Source of the DNA: Tetmemena sp. SeJ-2015
Taxonomy: Eukaryota; Ciliophora; Spirotrichea; Sporadotrichida; Oxytrichidae
Length of the DNA stretch: 64,000 bases
Assembly: GCA_027382625.1 (NCBI GenBank)
Contig: JAJKFJ010020978.1
Location: forward strand, 1 to 64,000
Reading direction: 5' to 3'
Each line of letters begins with the position of its first letter. Positions within the stretch are counted from its first letter, which is position 1. The notes under the pieces are model-generated. The model ran no database searches and had not been told where the DNA came from. It was given only the letters and a program-made list of their open reading frames with translations. Position numbers and translations under genes: made by a program. This document shows, piece after piece, positions 34,835 through 47,316 of the stretch.

Positions 34835-37800
34835 ATGGATATATTTAAGAGCACAGCAACCCAGCTTGCTACAAATTACTTAACAAATATTAAAGTAGCA
34901 AAGGAATCACTCTCCAAAAGTTTTAATTCTGCACTTCAATAAGTCTTTGGGAATTCATCTTGAGACATCCTAAAAAGTCCAGTGATAGATGTGAACTAGG
35001 CTGTTGATAATGGACAACTCTCTGAAATATCAAACTTTGTACTGTCAGAGTCGTAAAGCGAGGCCGATTTTAATGAGAGAAAGACTATTGAAATGACCTT
35101 CCTAGTCGCATTTTCAATCGTATTTATTATCTTGGTTATCTCTTCAATTAATACGTTGCTTTAAAATAATATGCGCCACAAGATCAATCGAACTATTCAG
35201 AATATATTCACTATCCTATTCATGATTATGACACTCTTTGGTAAGAAATTATTTCTTAATTTATGCCGTCTGAAGTTTCTTCCAAGTTTCTTATGGTTTC
35301 TTTTTAGTTAGAATTGGAGTTTTGATATTACAGGAAAATAATTTATAGCTGCATATAAATTTTCTTTCTCACCTGTAAAGTTAATTAGAATCATCCTATC
35401 TGATTTAATAAATTACTTATATAATTTTTTTAGGATTAATTATAAGAAAATTATAAGATTAAATGCTTTGACAATAATCGCTCTAAAAGAAACTCTTGAT
35501 GATCCGTTCGATCAATATGAGGTGTCTGATCTAGAATTTTTCTTCTATTTCGAGATACCCTTCAACTTTGTAATTTGCGGAGTTGTCGTTTAATTTTATC
35601 AATGGTAAGCTTATTCTACTCTCTTAACTCTTCTCCCTCTCTAATTTTAATTATTCTAGGTATTAATTTGGAGCATTACTAAAATCAAATATTTTTTAGA
35701 TTAGGTAAATTTGTCAATTAAAAGATCAGCCTATAAAATCGTTTGTTAAATTAAATCAAGGGATATTTTAAATTGGCTAGAAGATATAAAAATTGTATTT
35801 TAAGCTGAAAATTTAAAAATTAAATTTAATCAGGACTAGATTCACAGAGTGTCTAGGACTATCGAGACAGATACAAACTAGCACTTCTGATTACGATTAT
35901 TATCTTCTTTGCTGGATTAATCACTTAATTTGCAGCTATCCTAGAGGAAATGTAGTACGATCCTTTGCATTAAGATGATACCCAAGTTACTGTCAAGTTG
36001 TAAGTAGACTAAGTCAAAATATAAGGATTAAATTAATTCTTTACTTTCCCAGATTATACAATTAGAGTAACCCATTATAATTTGACTAATTTAACCTTCG
36101 TAGTATAATAGACTGAATAATTTTGTAGGATAATTGACTGGATTATGATTAGCTTATACAGCATAATAAGTTTCGCCTTCTTGCCCTTGTTCATTTGGAT
36201 TATCATAAGACTGAAGACTAATGCAAAACAACTTTACTAACGCTACAAATACAAGTTCAGCATACTCTACACCATCATCATGATCGTCATTATTGGAAGA
36301 CTCTTCCTCTACTTCGATGTCAAGACTCTCAATCTACTCTACTCTAATGTCACAATCGAACCTACTTTTATTTACAAAATATCTATTATGATGCTTGCAA
36401 AGTATTTTTCATTTTAATTTAAAAAAGATATATTTTTTAATTGAATGACGACAGTGCTGCCTTTTTACTCAAGTGAAGTCCTAATGGCTTTGTTCTTGTG
36501 CTACGTGCTTTTTTCCGTGAACAAGATGGACACTCAAGCTATTGACTGCATCTATGAAGAAAGCTTTATGGCTGCAGGTGGCATTACAACTCCAAACTTG
36601 CCGCATGGGTCCCTCCGCAGTTATTAGGATAAATTGGATCACAAAAATACTCAAAACTCAATTTAAAGTCGGCAAGGAATCAGAGTAGTACGATTAGAAG
36701 TCAATTGCAAAGATGGTTTTATCACAGACTGAATATTAATCCAAACTCAATTTGGGATATAAGAATGATAAGTCAATTAATCAAACTAACAATAACGCTC
36801 AAGATTCTACACAAATTTATAGAATTTAAATTGATCTATCTAATGCAGCAGCAAGAAATTATTCCTTTGTCTTATTTTAATTAAACCAAAGCCAAGAGTA
36901 CTCTCATAAGTTCACAATCAAGAAACTTAGCTCTGGCTTCATTTCCCCAATGAAAAAGCAAGCAAGTCAGTAGTATAGTAATCTGGATTTCACTAACAAC
37001 TCCTCTATAATACTTTCACTATAAAAATAAAATTAAATTCTATGACTTCATTTGTTCAATGATTTGTATTATCCTCTTCTTTTCATAATTTTTTTAGCCT
37101 GATTTTGTAAAGAGTATAAAATCACTTTTAATTTCTTCATAAGAAACTTTCCGTTTTATTATCAATATACTCTTAAAGTTTATTCTTTGTTTTTAATGTA
37201 ATTAGCATGACCTAAATTATTTTTCTATATTTATGATAATTTTGAATGCGTTATAAAAGAGATCTGAATAGATTTTACACAGTGACAGATAAGCATAGAA
37301 TGCTTCAGAACAGGTAAAATACAGGCAGCTAGTTCTAAGAAGCAAGGGATGAAAGCCTTGTGAAGCGAGATTCAGATGCCTCCCTCTAAACGATTGAGCA
37401 TCAAACTATAGAGGAAGATGAGGACTACAGCTAGAGAAGCTCCGACTCCTATTTCAAATAAGGAGGTAAAAGGTTTGGCTCGCATTAATAATTCAGAGTA
37501 TAATTGTTATAATTTTCTTTTTGCAAAGTCAGGAGTCTAGTCAAATGGATATGCCTCTGAGCAGCCCCAAATCGAATAGGGAAGAATAGAGTTATGGGTT
37601 TGAGGATGGAAGTGAGGGCGCACAATTCTATCTCTCTAACTCAGGAGAAGAGGTTAAAGCGCAGAGTGATCACAATTAGTATCAGCGAGGGAAGAGTTAA
37701 GCAAAGTAGACTGGCTATTCACACCATAAACTTTGAAATACAAATATTATTGTTTAATTTTAAAATTCTTATAGAGTATACTATGTCGTAAGAGAGTGCA

Positions 37801-38468
37801 GTGGATGGCAGTAACAAAACGTCATCAGAGTCCATGGTTTTTCATTCCAGCAGTGGAGTTAAGCACCAATCCAAAATAAGGCAGTTGTTTGCTAATTCAA
37901 AGATAGGTAGCATGTTCAAGAAGTCCACTCATCAAATCTTTTATAAGGAAAAAAATAAGTTTAGACTGACTTAAAGTCCTAGCTTTTTTGAAATATAAAT
38001 TCACTCTTATGGAATATTTTTTCCTTAAGAGAATGATTCATAATAAAATTGGCTACAATAAACTTTTATTTTAATTTGTGATATTTTTTTATTTGAAAAA
38101 GTAAATCTATGATTCAAAAACACAAATTCACATTTTCTGTTAATTTAAAGGATCAAATCCCTTAATTGAGTAGTCCATCAAATAAAAGTAATAAGAAGTA
38201 GTCGAAGCAAAACAGTAGACATACTAAGAATGTCCACTCTTTCAATCTTAACAGTGACAAAAAATTAAGTTTATAAGATCATAAGAATGAATTCGGGGAA
38301 GAGAAACTTGACATTTATCAAAGCTAAATTAGTGGAAAGCAAAAGAACAACCAGCAATTAACTACATCGAATAATTAAATATAATTCAATGAGACTCTCT
38401 ACTACTCTAATGCAAACATCAACGAGAGTCTTCTTAGTAATTCTAGAGCTAATTCCAAAGTCATATGA
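34835..38468 (+). CDS. Multipass membrane protein with long Ser/Asn/Gln-rich tail
   Basis: Function unknown. ATG at 34835 starts a polar region of about 85 residues. Hydrophobic helices follow at 35095-35240 (T-F-L-V-A-F-S-I-V-F-I-I-L), 35545-35605, 35885-35945, 36125-36220, 36265-36310, 36360-36420 and 36470-36520, about seven in all. The pattern recalls seven-helix receptors, but no receptor signature was seen. A tail of about 500 polar residues with Ser, Asn and Glu clusters ends at TGA 38466-38468. A GT..AG intron (about 35605-35660) follows F-Y-Q-W. Several AT-rich IES-like gaps occur (36410-36445, 37030-37250, 38000-38155). One in-frame TGA at 34961 remains unexplained. Confidence 0.6.
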
Positions 38469-38776
38469 AACAAATAACCTCCTATTTTTAATTATCAGAT
38501 TAGGTCAATTATTATTTATTATTTTCTCCTAAATAAGTTAAGGGATAAAAATGAGGAACGATTTATACATTCCATAGCTGTTACAATTTATTGATTTGAG
38601 AAGTCATAGAATAAAGTGAAGACTTAATTATAATTTTAAGATTTCTTATCTTTCTAATTGAAACACTCTGAATAAAAAAATGCCACTAAATATTGTAAGA
38701 AATAAATTTTATCCTAAAGTATTCCCATGTAAATTCAGAGAATTCGATTGCTAAAACTTTATAGATAAATGATTTT

Positions 38777-41700
38777 TCAATTAAGGAAATCTTTTAAATT
38801 AGTGATAAAAGGATTATCGGAAGTCTTCTTGGGCTCTTTCTCTACTTTCTCAAGATAGTTGACTATGTCTTCGATGCCTGGCCTTCTCTCTGGTTCGTAT
38901 ATTAAGCAGTTGTTAATGATCTTCTTTAAACTTGCGTTTGACTTTGCAGGAGGCTCCAGAAAGTAGCCTAAATAGAACTTGTAGATTTAGGAGTCGTCCT
39001 CTGTTTCCTCATCACCTTAATTATCTGGGCTCTCTTTCGAACCATTTCTCTTTGTACCTATGTTGCCTATATTTTACTCCTTCTCCTTCACTATCTTTTG
39101 AGCTGCTTATGCTACAATCAAGTAGTCTAAAAATGTAAAGTGTAATTTCAGTTTAAGATTCAAAGAGAATTAAGATTTGAATCCTGGGATTGTTAGGCTA
39201 CACCCCTGTGAGCATTTCCCAGAGTAGCACTCCGAATGAATACACATCAGCCGCCTCAGTATAGTCTTCGCCTGCAAATACTTCAGGTGCTTGCCAATAG
39301 AGTTCTGTAAGTATTTCAGAAACTCTCTCTATCTCCTTGGCTGTAGTTTGCTGTTATCCTGGTTAATTTGTTGAGCTTATTCTCTTACTAAGCTTATTAG
39401 AACTCACTAGATTCTCAGTTGACTTTTAAGAATGCTTGCCTCTCTTATCGGGAGTTGTGAGTTGCTGAGAACCTTGACTGATAGTTTAGAGAAGAGAACT
39501 CATTAGCTCTTTTTGCACGTATTTGTGTCTATCTACTCCGAAATCGCAAATCTTTGCTGTCCAGTCATCAAATACCCATGAAATTTTTATGATAAAATGT
39601 GATTAACTTCGAAACCTCATTTCAAATAACAGCACATTATAAATATGAATATAATTAAATTAAAAATACCTAAAGGAGCATAAGTTTCAAGATTAGGTTT
39701 TCTTACCAAAACATTGGATGATTTAAGATCATAGTGGTAGTAGTTTTTCTTATGAAGGTACAATAAAGCAAGAGCCACCTTGTTTAGCTATCACAAATAT
39801 TATATCATCACTTAGTTTTGCATTCTTGTAGTGTAAGGATATCGTGCAGACTCCCCCTTGGAGCATACCTATAAACCATTAATTATTTCACTAAATTACT
39901 CAGAGATTATGTGATATTCACAAAAAATTTCTTAAATGGGTGTCATGTGTGTGTAAAATTGATTGGCGGTTCCTGTCAAACGAAAATCCCATATGCAGGG
40001 CTATGTTCGGGTGCCTCACTTGCTAAAGAATAATCAGTTCCTTCATTATTCATGCTAAAATATTAATCTAGCAATTAACATCTTTCCTAATTTAAATTTA
40101 AAATAAATTAATTTTTAACAAAAAAAGAGAAGTTTAATTTGCAATTTATATTTTGTATTGATGAATAGTAACTTGACAACTCTCTTTACATTCCTCTTGA
40201 TATTACCATGGAGTTTGATAGCCACTTGAACCCCCATAAGCTTTCCTTTGAAAATCTACTGCCCCAGACCAGAGATTATCTAGCTCACTATCAATATAAT
40301 TAATAATGAGTATAAATTTTATTATTTCAAGTCTCTCTTAGGGTCAAATACAAGTTCCTGATGGGACACTACTGCTAAATTAAATCAAAATTTTAAATCA
40401 GATCTGGCAAGCTAGCTGTTAGTCTCGGAGTATATCTGTTTGAATATTGCATGTCCAACTTAATCATAGTCATCCTCATCTTCCTCCTCTATCAGATCTT
40501 TAATACCTTTGTTTAAATGATAGTTTTGAGAATACTCATTAAAAAATTTGAATTAAGATAATTATCGTAATTAAATAGTGACGACTAAAAAGTCGTTATG
40601 ATTTAAATAAGTAATATAATCTCTTTTACTCAGACTGATTTTATAAATTGTTATTGTTATGATTAGAAGGTGTTCTCTTGTCTTACGATGGAATTTTCCT
40701 TGCCTTTGCGTTAATTGCCGAAGACTATTGTTGATAGTTTAAAAATTTGATCTACACATAACATTTGAATAAAGTTTTGAGGTAGGTGATTAGAAGGAGA
40801 GGATGACATTTAGTTGATAGCATTTCGATAATTATTTTAAGAGTTGCTGATTTGACTTTGGCTTTAGATTATACTCTATACTTCTTAGTCTATTAGTTCT
40901 GATAGCCCTGCTTACTATATCTAATTTATGTCTAAGTTTCTCATATTTTAGTTTATTATTTTTGGCAGAGTCTGTTAAAAAGAAAAAGAAATTAATACAT
41001 AAGAAGTGATGATTATTTTATACACATTTTCTTTTCTGAAATATTTTTGTTTCAACATTTAGACGCATTTATTAAAAATTATAGAATCTATAATTCGTAT
41101 TAAATATACATATTTAATCATTATAAAGGAGAGTGCTTAAATTTTAGAGGTTGGAAATAGTTCTCCAAGCATAAAAGTATCATTGTTCACACTTTGAGCT
41201 AAAACTGAACTCATAAAACATAAAATATCATGTTCAATCTATCCTACAAAATAGAATTAAATATATATTCAATAATTAGAGGAAGGATTTATTTAGCTTT
41301 ATGACAAATTAAATTTGATAGTTTTTATTAAGTCCTTTCTCTAAAAAAATGTATAATATATTATATAGTTAATGATTTAAAATAGCGATGCTAGACTACA
41401 AAAGCCTATCGATTTCTTTATCAGGGTTTTAAATAGGCTCCGATTCATTAACATCAAATCTGTCTATTACTTAGTCCATGCTCTGGGAGCCATTATTAAT
41501 GTTGGAGTGACTTTCTCTAAAATCACTCATGCTGAAACTTATTCTATTCTCGTTCAAAAGACAAACAAATAAATAAAGCTTAGTCTGCACTTGTATCAGA
41601 TTATATAAATTCAATTCGTTCATAAAAATAAATAAACTTTTTGAAACATTGAGCATAATAAATATCTTTCAAATAATTTTAAAGATTCGTAATTGCAGAG

Positions 41701-41950
41701 AGGAGTGAGTTTCTAGTTTATCTATCCTGGATTTATAACCCATCCTACAACACTAGTTAAAGATAGATTTTTGTTTTACTTCAAGGTCAGATTCTTATAA
41801 GTCTAAAAGGCAGGCACCGTCAATATCGTTATCCTTGAATTTGTTCACAATGGATTCTTCGAAGTAGTTTGCACTCATCCACTCTGTTACAAACCAAAAT
41901 TATTTAATTTATCAGTTACATCCTCAATACTCCATTCACTAACTATTTAT
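38777..41950 (-). CDS. SAM-domain TKL-type protein kinase
   Basis: Signalling kinase. A SAM domain lies at 41945-41720 (W-S-I-E-D-V-T-E-W-M, I-D-G-A-C-L-L-D-L, E-S-D-L). Polar segments follow (M-S-D-F-R-E-S-H-S at 41542, M-S-S-V-L-A-Q-S-V-N at 41214), then a helical linker (40970-40640) and an acidic stretch (40500-40440). Kinase landmarks are F-K-G-K-L-M-G-V-Q-V-A-I-K, R-H-P-N-I-A-L-H-M-G-F-S, Y-A-P-R-G-S-L-H-D-I-L, catalytic loop H-Y-D-L-K-S-S-N (Tyr where Arg is usual), C-D-F-G, and W-Q-A-P-E-V-F. A Ser/Gln/Lys-rich insert of about 55 residues lies between D-F-G and A-P-E. TGA is at 38779-38777. No ATG was found before the SAM domain, so the 5' end is unresolved. Linking SAM to kinase across the AT-rich gaps is inference, but this architecture is common in ciliates. 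Confidence 0.72.
41891..41914 (-). other. IES with pointer GTTAC inside the SAM domain
   Basis: GTTAC lies at 41886-41890 and 41915-41919. Removing 29 nt joins S-E-W-S-I-E-D-V-T to E-W-M-S-A-N-Y-F and completes the first SAM helix. Confidence 0.84.
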
Positions 41951-42272
41951 CAGGATTAGCTTATCATTTAGAAAAATCATCAAAGCAATATTATACTACC
42001 AGATTTTAAAGAGAGTTTTGGATTTAAGAAATTCTAAATTATATTAGAATAGATAAATCAATTCTTCTTTTTTTACATTATTGACACTTATAATATCTTT
42101 GCTGTATCTTAATCATAAATATAGAACAAATGTTATAAATAACTAACTTATGCTTTATTTTTTATCATTTTATTCAAGCAGAATAATGATCCATAGCAGT
42201 TGACTCTGAGAAAATTTGATAATTTACAATTATTTTGTTAATAATTATCAACTCATATAAAAAACTTTTAAT

Positions 42273-42422
42273 ATGGATTTTAAGTTACTTTTAGAGTTTC
42301 TGAGTAAAATTTGGACAATTTTCCCAAAAGATTCCAAGTCTTCCAAGCAATTCTTAGAGTTAGAGGCTTGCTAAATCTTGTCATTTATTTACTTATCTTT
42401 CATTTAGGCCTACAAGAGCTGA
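42273..42422 (+). CDS. Small ORF of 49 codons, doubtful
   Basis: ATG 42273 to TGA 42420-42422 encodes a short peptide with P-K-D-S-K-S-S-K-Q-F-L-E-L-E and a hydrophobic end. It lies alone in AT-rich DNA between the kinase and MATE genes. It may be an isolated MDS of a gene elsewhere, or chance. The rest of 41951-42801 shows no coding signal. Confidence 0.2.
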
Positions 42423-42801
42423 TTGAACTACATATTCCCTTTTCCTTATCGATTCTAATTAGTTTCAAAATTATAATAGAGTGTTATCAATTTAAAATAT
42501 AATGGGAGTTTAAAATTTTTGAATAAGAGGAAAATATATTACTTGTTTATAAAATGTAATTTAAAAACTCCTTTATAAAAATTTACTGATAAGAGAGTAA
42601 TCTTTGGAGATTAATTTTTCTAAAAATTAGTTGTCATTTTGATGTTGTAATTATCTTAATTTGCTGCTTGATTATGACGATTGGAATTCATTTTAATTAT
42701 AATTTTCAAATATCTTAAAATATACTTTATGAAAGCACGACTATCATTAAATGAAGTAAAGTAAATAAAATCTATAAGCTTGTAGTAGTTTGAATAAGTA
42801 T

Positions 42802-44357
42802 TCATATTAATTTTGAGCTTTGATTTTCCTTATCAATAAGAGCTTCCGTGAGTCTTTCAGTTTATTCTTCTTCTGTATTTAAGTTATTGAGAGCCCTTTA
42901 CAATTTTTCTTTTTGCTATCTTTCCTGGGTTTTCTTTGCTACTTCGTACCAGTTAGTCTTGATGTAGATCATATACATGTAGCAACATTAAAATTAATAA
43001 TATAATTATTTCTTATGAAGAGCAAAGAGTCATTATGAAAAGAGCGGCAAGCATAGGGTACCAAATACCCTAGAAACCTAATTCCAAATAATTCACGAAG
43101 TATAGCTGCAAGGGCAGACACATCACGTAGAAGGTTAACACTTGGAAGATTAAAACTTCCTTTACTATTCCTAGTCCTCTCACAACGCCCACTTACCCTC
43201 CTTATAAAGAGTCAATCATAGCTACAAAAGCAAGAATCACTTAGCCTGAGTACAAAATCTACAGAACAGGCTCAAGGTTAGTGAAGAACTGATAAATCTG
43301 CTCTCCAAAAATAAGCATGGCGGAGAAACCCAAACCAGCGATAACGATATTGAACATCTAGATTCCTCTCAAATACTGTTTAGCTATCACAACTTCATTA
43401 GATCCAATTCGCTTCCCAATGAGAGCGGAGGCTGAGTATTTTAGACCAGTTGTTAACATGAAGATAACGAGGTTTATACTCTAGGCAACATTTTAAGCAG
43501 CTGCAAGTTCAGCGGAAACTGTTCCTGCTAAAATTATCTAAAAGCTAAAGGTCCAAGACTCAAGGCCCCAGAGAAGCATAGAAGGTAACCCATATTTACA
43601 GTAGTCGAGAAGTCCTTAAGTGCTGTATGAATCTCTAGTTGGCCAATGAAAAGATTTGCGAACTCTTTCGAGTCTAAATGCCATGACATGTATCGAAATC
43701 ACGCATAAAATTTATCCTGCTGTATTGGCATAAGCAACTCCTCTAAGACCAAGATCCAAATGCTAAATGAAAAAGTAGCATAAAGGATAATGAGCCATAG
43801 TCACTAAAACTTAGCAGACCATATAATAGGCAGTGTGACTCATCGAATTAAGATAGATTCTCATCAAATCATATTAGGACTATATAATAATACCAGGAAT
43901 CATAGATCTTATGTAAATAGAGGCCTCATCGGCTGTTCCTTAATCTACTCCAGCTAATTCAAAAATCCTCTGTGCACTAAGCATCAAGAGTGTTACTGGA
44001 ATCAAAAGCATGAAGCATATTATTCTCCCTCGGTTTAGATAAGTCCCGCATAGTCGCAAGTCTCCTTAACCATAGCTTTAAGACACTAAGGTTAAAAGTG
44101 CTGTGTTGAAGCCTGATAAAGTAATCATGCCAAAGATATTGATGAAAGTTATTTATAGTTATAGTTATAGTTTATAATTTGATGAAAACTCTTCCAACTC
44201 CTAAACCTCCTAGCAACGATGCATTGTTTTGTCTCCCCATAAAGACAAGACTAATCGATTCTATTATAGCAAAGCAAAGAGCTCCTATAAATGCGGGAAT
44301 CCCAATACTACAGATATCTTTATATATCTGTTTTTAAGGTATTTTTTATTCCTGCAT
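42802..44357 (-). CDS. MATE-family efflux transporter, copy 1
   Basis: Twelve-helix cation-coupled drug or metabolite exporter. ATG is at 44357 (M-Q-E-Q-K-I-P). The start region I-Y-K-D-I-C-S-I-G-I-P-A-F-I-G-A-L-C-F-A and M-G-R are typical of the first MATE helix, followed by F-G-M-I-T-L-S-G-F-N-T-A-L. The hydrophobic sequence is continuous through 43020, and a charged C-terminal tail (N-W-Y-E-V-A-K-K-T-Q-E) ends at TGA 42804-42802. It closely resembles the second MATE gene at 45593-47084 in start, helix order and tail, so the two are tandem paralogues. One IES with a 9-bp pointer is certain. Confidence 0.85.
44148..44178 (-). other. IES with 9-bp pointer TTGATGAAA, interior of short tandem repeats
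   Basis: TTGATGAAA lies at 44139-44147 and 44179-44187. Removing 40 nt gives G-R-V-F-I-N-I-F-G-M-I-T-L-S-G, matching the intact paralogue (G-R-V-F-L-V-I-F-G-M-I-T). The interior is mostly a repeated ATAGTT unit. Confidence 0.9.
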
Positions 44358-44475
44358 TTCGATAATAATATTTAAATTTGTCCGGAATATCGTAAACATT
44401 TCATCTCCAAAAAGGGTAAATTCTCTTTATTCATAAGCTTAATTATTCGGTAAACTGTTTTTAAATAACAAATTA

Positions 44476-45429
44476 ATGGAAAGTAATCAATCTAAATTTT
44501 CCGAGTTATAGTCTATTCTCACTTCTTAAGTTGCTAGATTGAACCTCCAAATTTAGAGAATTTAAAAGGAGGAAGCCGAAAATTAAAAAGATAGCTAGGA
44601 TAAAGATCCATTTCTCATTGATGATAGACTAAGCAATTCAAGATTCACAAGATATGCACAAAGCTTTGATGCATTAAAAATATTAAAACTTACATCAGAA
44701 ATATTAGGCTTCTGATCAGAGACTTGCAAGATAATAATTTAAGCTCAGTCCTTCTTTTAAAATCACTAAGGAAAAGTATCATAAGTATTATACTGATTAT
44801 ATCAAGAGAGTTGAATTAAAGTTTATTTTACTTAGTTGAGACTGAAGTTAAGAAGTTGGAAAATTCTCTTTTGAGAGAGAATATTTCAGAATTCGATACC
44901 AAAGAACTAGTATTGATTTATTAAGGATCTTCTAATGAATTTTCAGCTCTGAAATTTCATGAGAAATGTGATGGACAAGGAGGTTTCGTAGTTTTTATAC
45001 TCTCTGAGAATGGAGAGATATTTGGGGGCTATACATTTATTGGGTTTAAAGTTGGACAGGAGGACGGGTACTCTCATTAATAATGTTTATATAAATTTTT
45101 AATAATTTACTTCTAGGATAAGAAGGCTTTTGTATTTTCATTATCTAAGAAAACTATCCATAAGCAAAATACTTTTATTGGTGATGAAGAGCAAGAGAGG
45201 TTTTTATCTTTGTGCTATATCAAAGGAAGGACTGGTGTGTTTTGGAGGAGGTCCAGATATTTATATCGGAGATAAATGTGACTAGAATGAGAAAGCAAAC
45301 TACTGCTATTTGGGATTCATTTATGATCCTCCTGCTGGACTTATAAGCTAATCAGCTGAAGCTAATGAGTACTTAGCAGGCTCTAGATATTTCAGAGTCA
45401 TCGAAATTGAAGTTTATAAAGTTTGCTGA
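44476..45429 (+). CDS. TLDc-domain protein
   Basis: TLDc proteins (OXR1/NCOA7 family) are linked to oxidative-stress resistance and V-ATPase binding. ATG 44476 starts a Gln/Glu-rich helical N-terminus. The TLDc domain follows from about 44910: E-L-V-L-I-Y-Q-G-S-S-N-E-F-S-A, F-H-E-K-C-D-G-Q-G, E-I-F-G-G-Y-T-F, D-K-K-A-F-V-F-S-L, C-F-G-G-G-P-D-I-Y-I-G-D-K-C-D, Y-L-A-G-S-R-Y-F-R-V-I-E-I-E-V-Y, then TGA 45427-45429. IESs or introns lie at 44671-44712, about 45075-45115 and about 45200-45225. Its 5' end is about 120 bp from the divergent MATE gene. Confidence 0.88.
44671..44712 (+). other. IES with pointer TGAT
   Basis: TGAT lies at 44667-44670 and 44713-44716. Removing 46 nt joins A-Q-S-F-D to Q-R-L-A-R-Q-Q-F-K-L and removes an in-frame TGA. 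Confidence 0.75.
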
Positions 45430-45592
45430 GTAAATAAATCTGGATTATTTTATTTCTCCTACTTATTTTTAAGAATGGAAATGTAATAATTTACAATCAT
45501 ATTAGGTTTACCAAAGGCAGTTCACAAATTGTGTTAGATAATTTTTTTCATAAAATTATGCTTGATATTCATTTGAGATGAAAACAGGTTAA

Positions 45593-47084
45593 TCATTATT
45601 GCTTTGCTGTCAAAAGACTTTCCTTTAATGATTAATTTTGTATTGATTGATATTTAGCCATATGATTTTCTTTGTTTTTCCTTTATTCTGCATCTTCAGC
45701 AAGCTATTGCCAGTCAGCTCTTATATTTATAAGGTACAAGTATGAGACAATAAAATTTTATAATCTTCAATTGAATGATTTTATTTAAAGAGAGCAGAAT
45801 TAAAGTAGTCGCAATTAGGGTAGGGATTTAGATGCCAAGGAAACCCCAATTCTGGTATTTGAGGAGGTATATTTGCAAGGGAATGCTAATTACATAAAAG
45901 CTGAAGAATTGGAACACTATAGCTTGATTCATAATTCCCAAGCCTCTAATCACGCCAACTAATCCACCCTACAGAGAATCCATGAAAGTTATAGCGGCTA
46001 GGAGGTATTAAGCTGAGAGCAGAATCTTAAGCACGGCTTCTATGTTTGTAAAAGTTTAGAAGATAAATCTCCCAGCAAATGCCAATAAGCTAAATGCTAT
46101 GCAAGCAATGCAAATATTTACTATCTACAATCCTCTTAGGTACTATTTTGCAATAGTAATCTCCTTAGAACCAATTCTCTTTCCGATGAGTGCTGATGCG
46201 GCCTGCTTCAGGCCTACTGACATCATGAAGCAGATCATAAGTATTTGATTAGAGATACTCTAAGCTGCAGCCAGATCTGCAGAATCTGTTCCAGCCAAGA
46301 TTATCTAAATGTTATAAGACCAAATCTCAAGAGCCCACAAAAGCATTGAGGAAACTCCAAATTTCATGTAACTCTTAATCCCCTAAATACTATATGAGTC
46401 TCTTTGAGGAAAATGGATGCTCTTTCTCACTATCTCGTCTTTGAAAGCAAGAACATTTATGATTATAACTGCTAGCACTTGTCTTATGGTATTTGCGCAA
46501 GCTACTCCAGCCAAATTCATCTCTAAATGAACTATGAAGAAATAGCAGGCAGGATATTGAACAATAGTTGTAGTGATTTAGCTAATCATATCAGGCCTTG
46601 CTTTCCCCATAGCACTTAAATACATGCGCATTAAGTCATACTGAGACTGAATCAGACAAGCGGGAATCATGTAGTATATGTATTGTGAAGCCTTTTCAGA
46701 TGTAGAAAATTCAACCCCTGCTAAGTCAAAAATGTGTTTAGACATTAACATTAGCGCAAGAACGGGTAGGAAAAAGATAAAGGTGACTATCCTTCCTCTG
46801 TTTAAGTAAACTCCACACAAATGATAGTCCTTTTATCCGTAGCTCTAAGATGCTAGAGTTAAGAGAGCAGTATTGAATCCTGATAGAGTAATCATCCCAA
46901 AAATCACTAAAAATACTCTCCCCACCCCAATTCCAGCAACTAGAGAGGAGTCATTGAGTCTTCCTATGAATATAATGTTCATAGATTCAGTAACTGAGAA
47001 GCAAATAGCTCCTATTATAGAGGGGAAAGCAATATCGAAGATATCCTTGTATATCCTAGATTTTGCCAACTTATTACTTTCCAT
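45593..47084 (-). CDS. MATE-family efflux transporter, copy 2
   Basis: Paralogue of the 42802-44357 gene. ATG is at 47084 (M-E-S-N-K-L-A-K-S). Next come I-Y-K-D-I-F-D-I-A-F-P-S-I-I-G-A-I-C-F, I-F-I-G-R-L-N-D-S-S, G-M-I-T-L-S-G-F-N-T-A-L-L, then a long mostly uninterrupted hydrophobic frame to about 45800. After an AT-rich gap (about 45700-45795) the tail A-D-W-Q-Q-L-A-E-D-A-E-Q leads to TGA at 45595-45593. It has fewer IESs than copy 1, including none at the copy-1 pointer position, so IES content has diverged since duplication. Confidence 0.86.
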
Positions 47085-47316
47085 TTCTGTAATTAAGATT
47101 TTACAAAAGTAAAGAAAAAGTTGAAATTTACATTTTATTATAATTTCAATTTGTTGTCTTGAAAATTATTGTCAGGAAAAATTAGATCATTATTAAAGGG
47201 CACTTTATAGAATTAACTAATCATCATATTCCTAAAATAAAATGCAGGGAGAATAAAAAAGTTAAAGAAAAAACTCCAATCCTACAAGCTAATCAGGCTC
47301 TCCTTAAAAACTTCAA

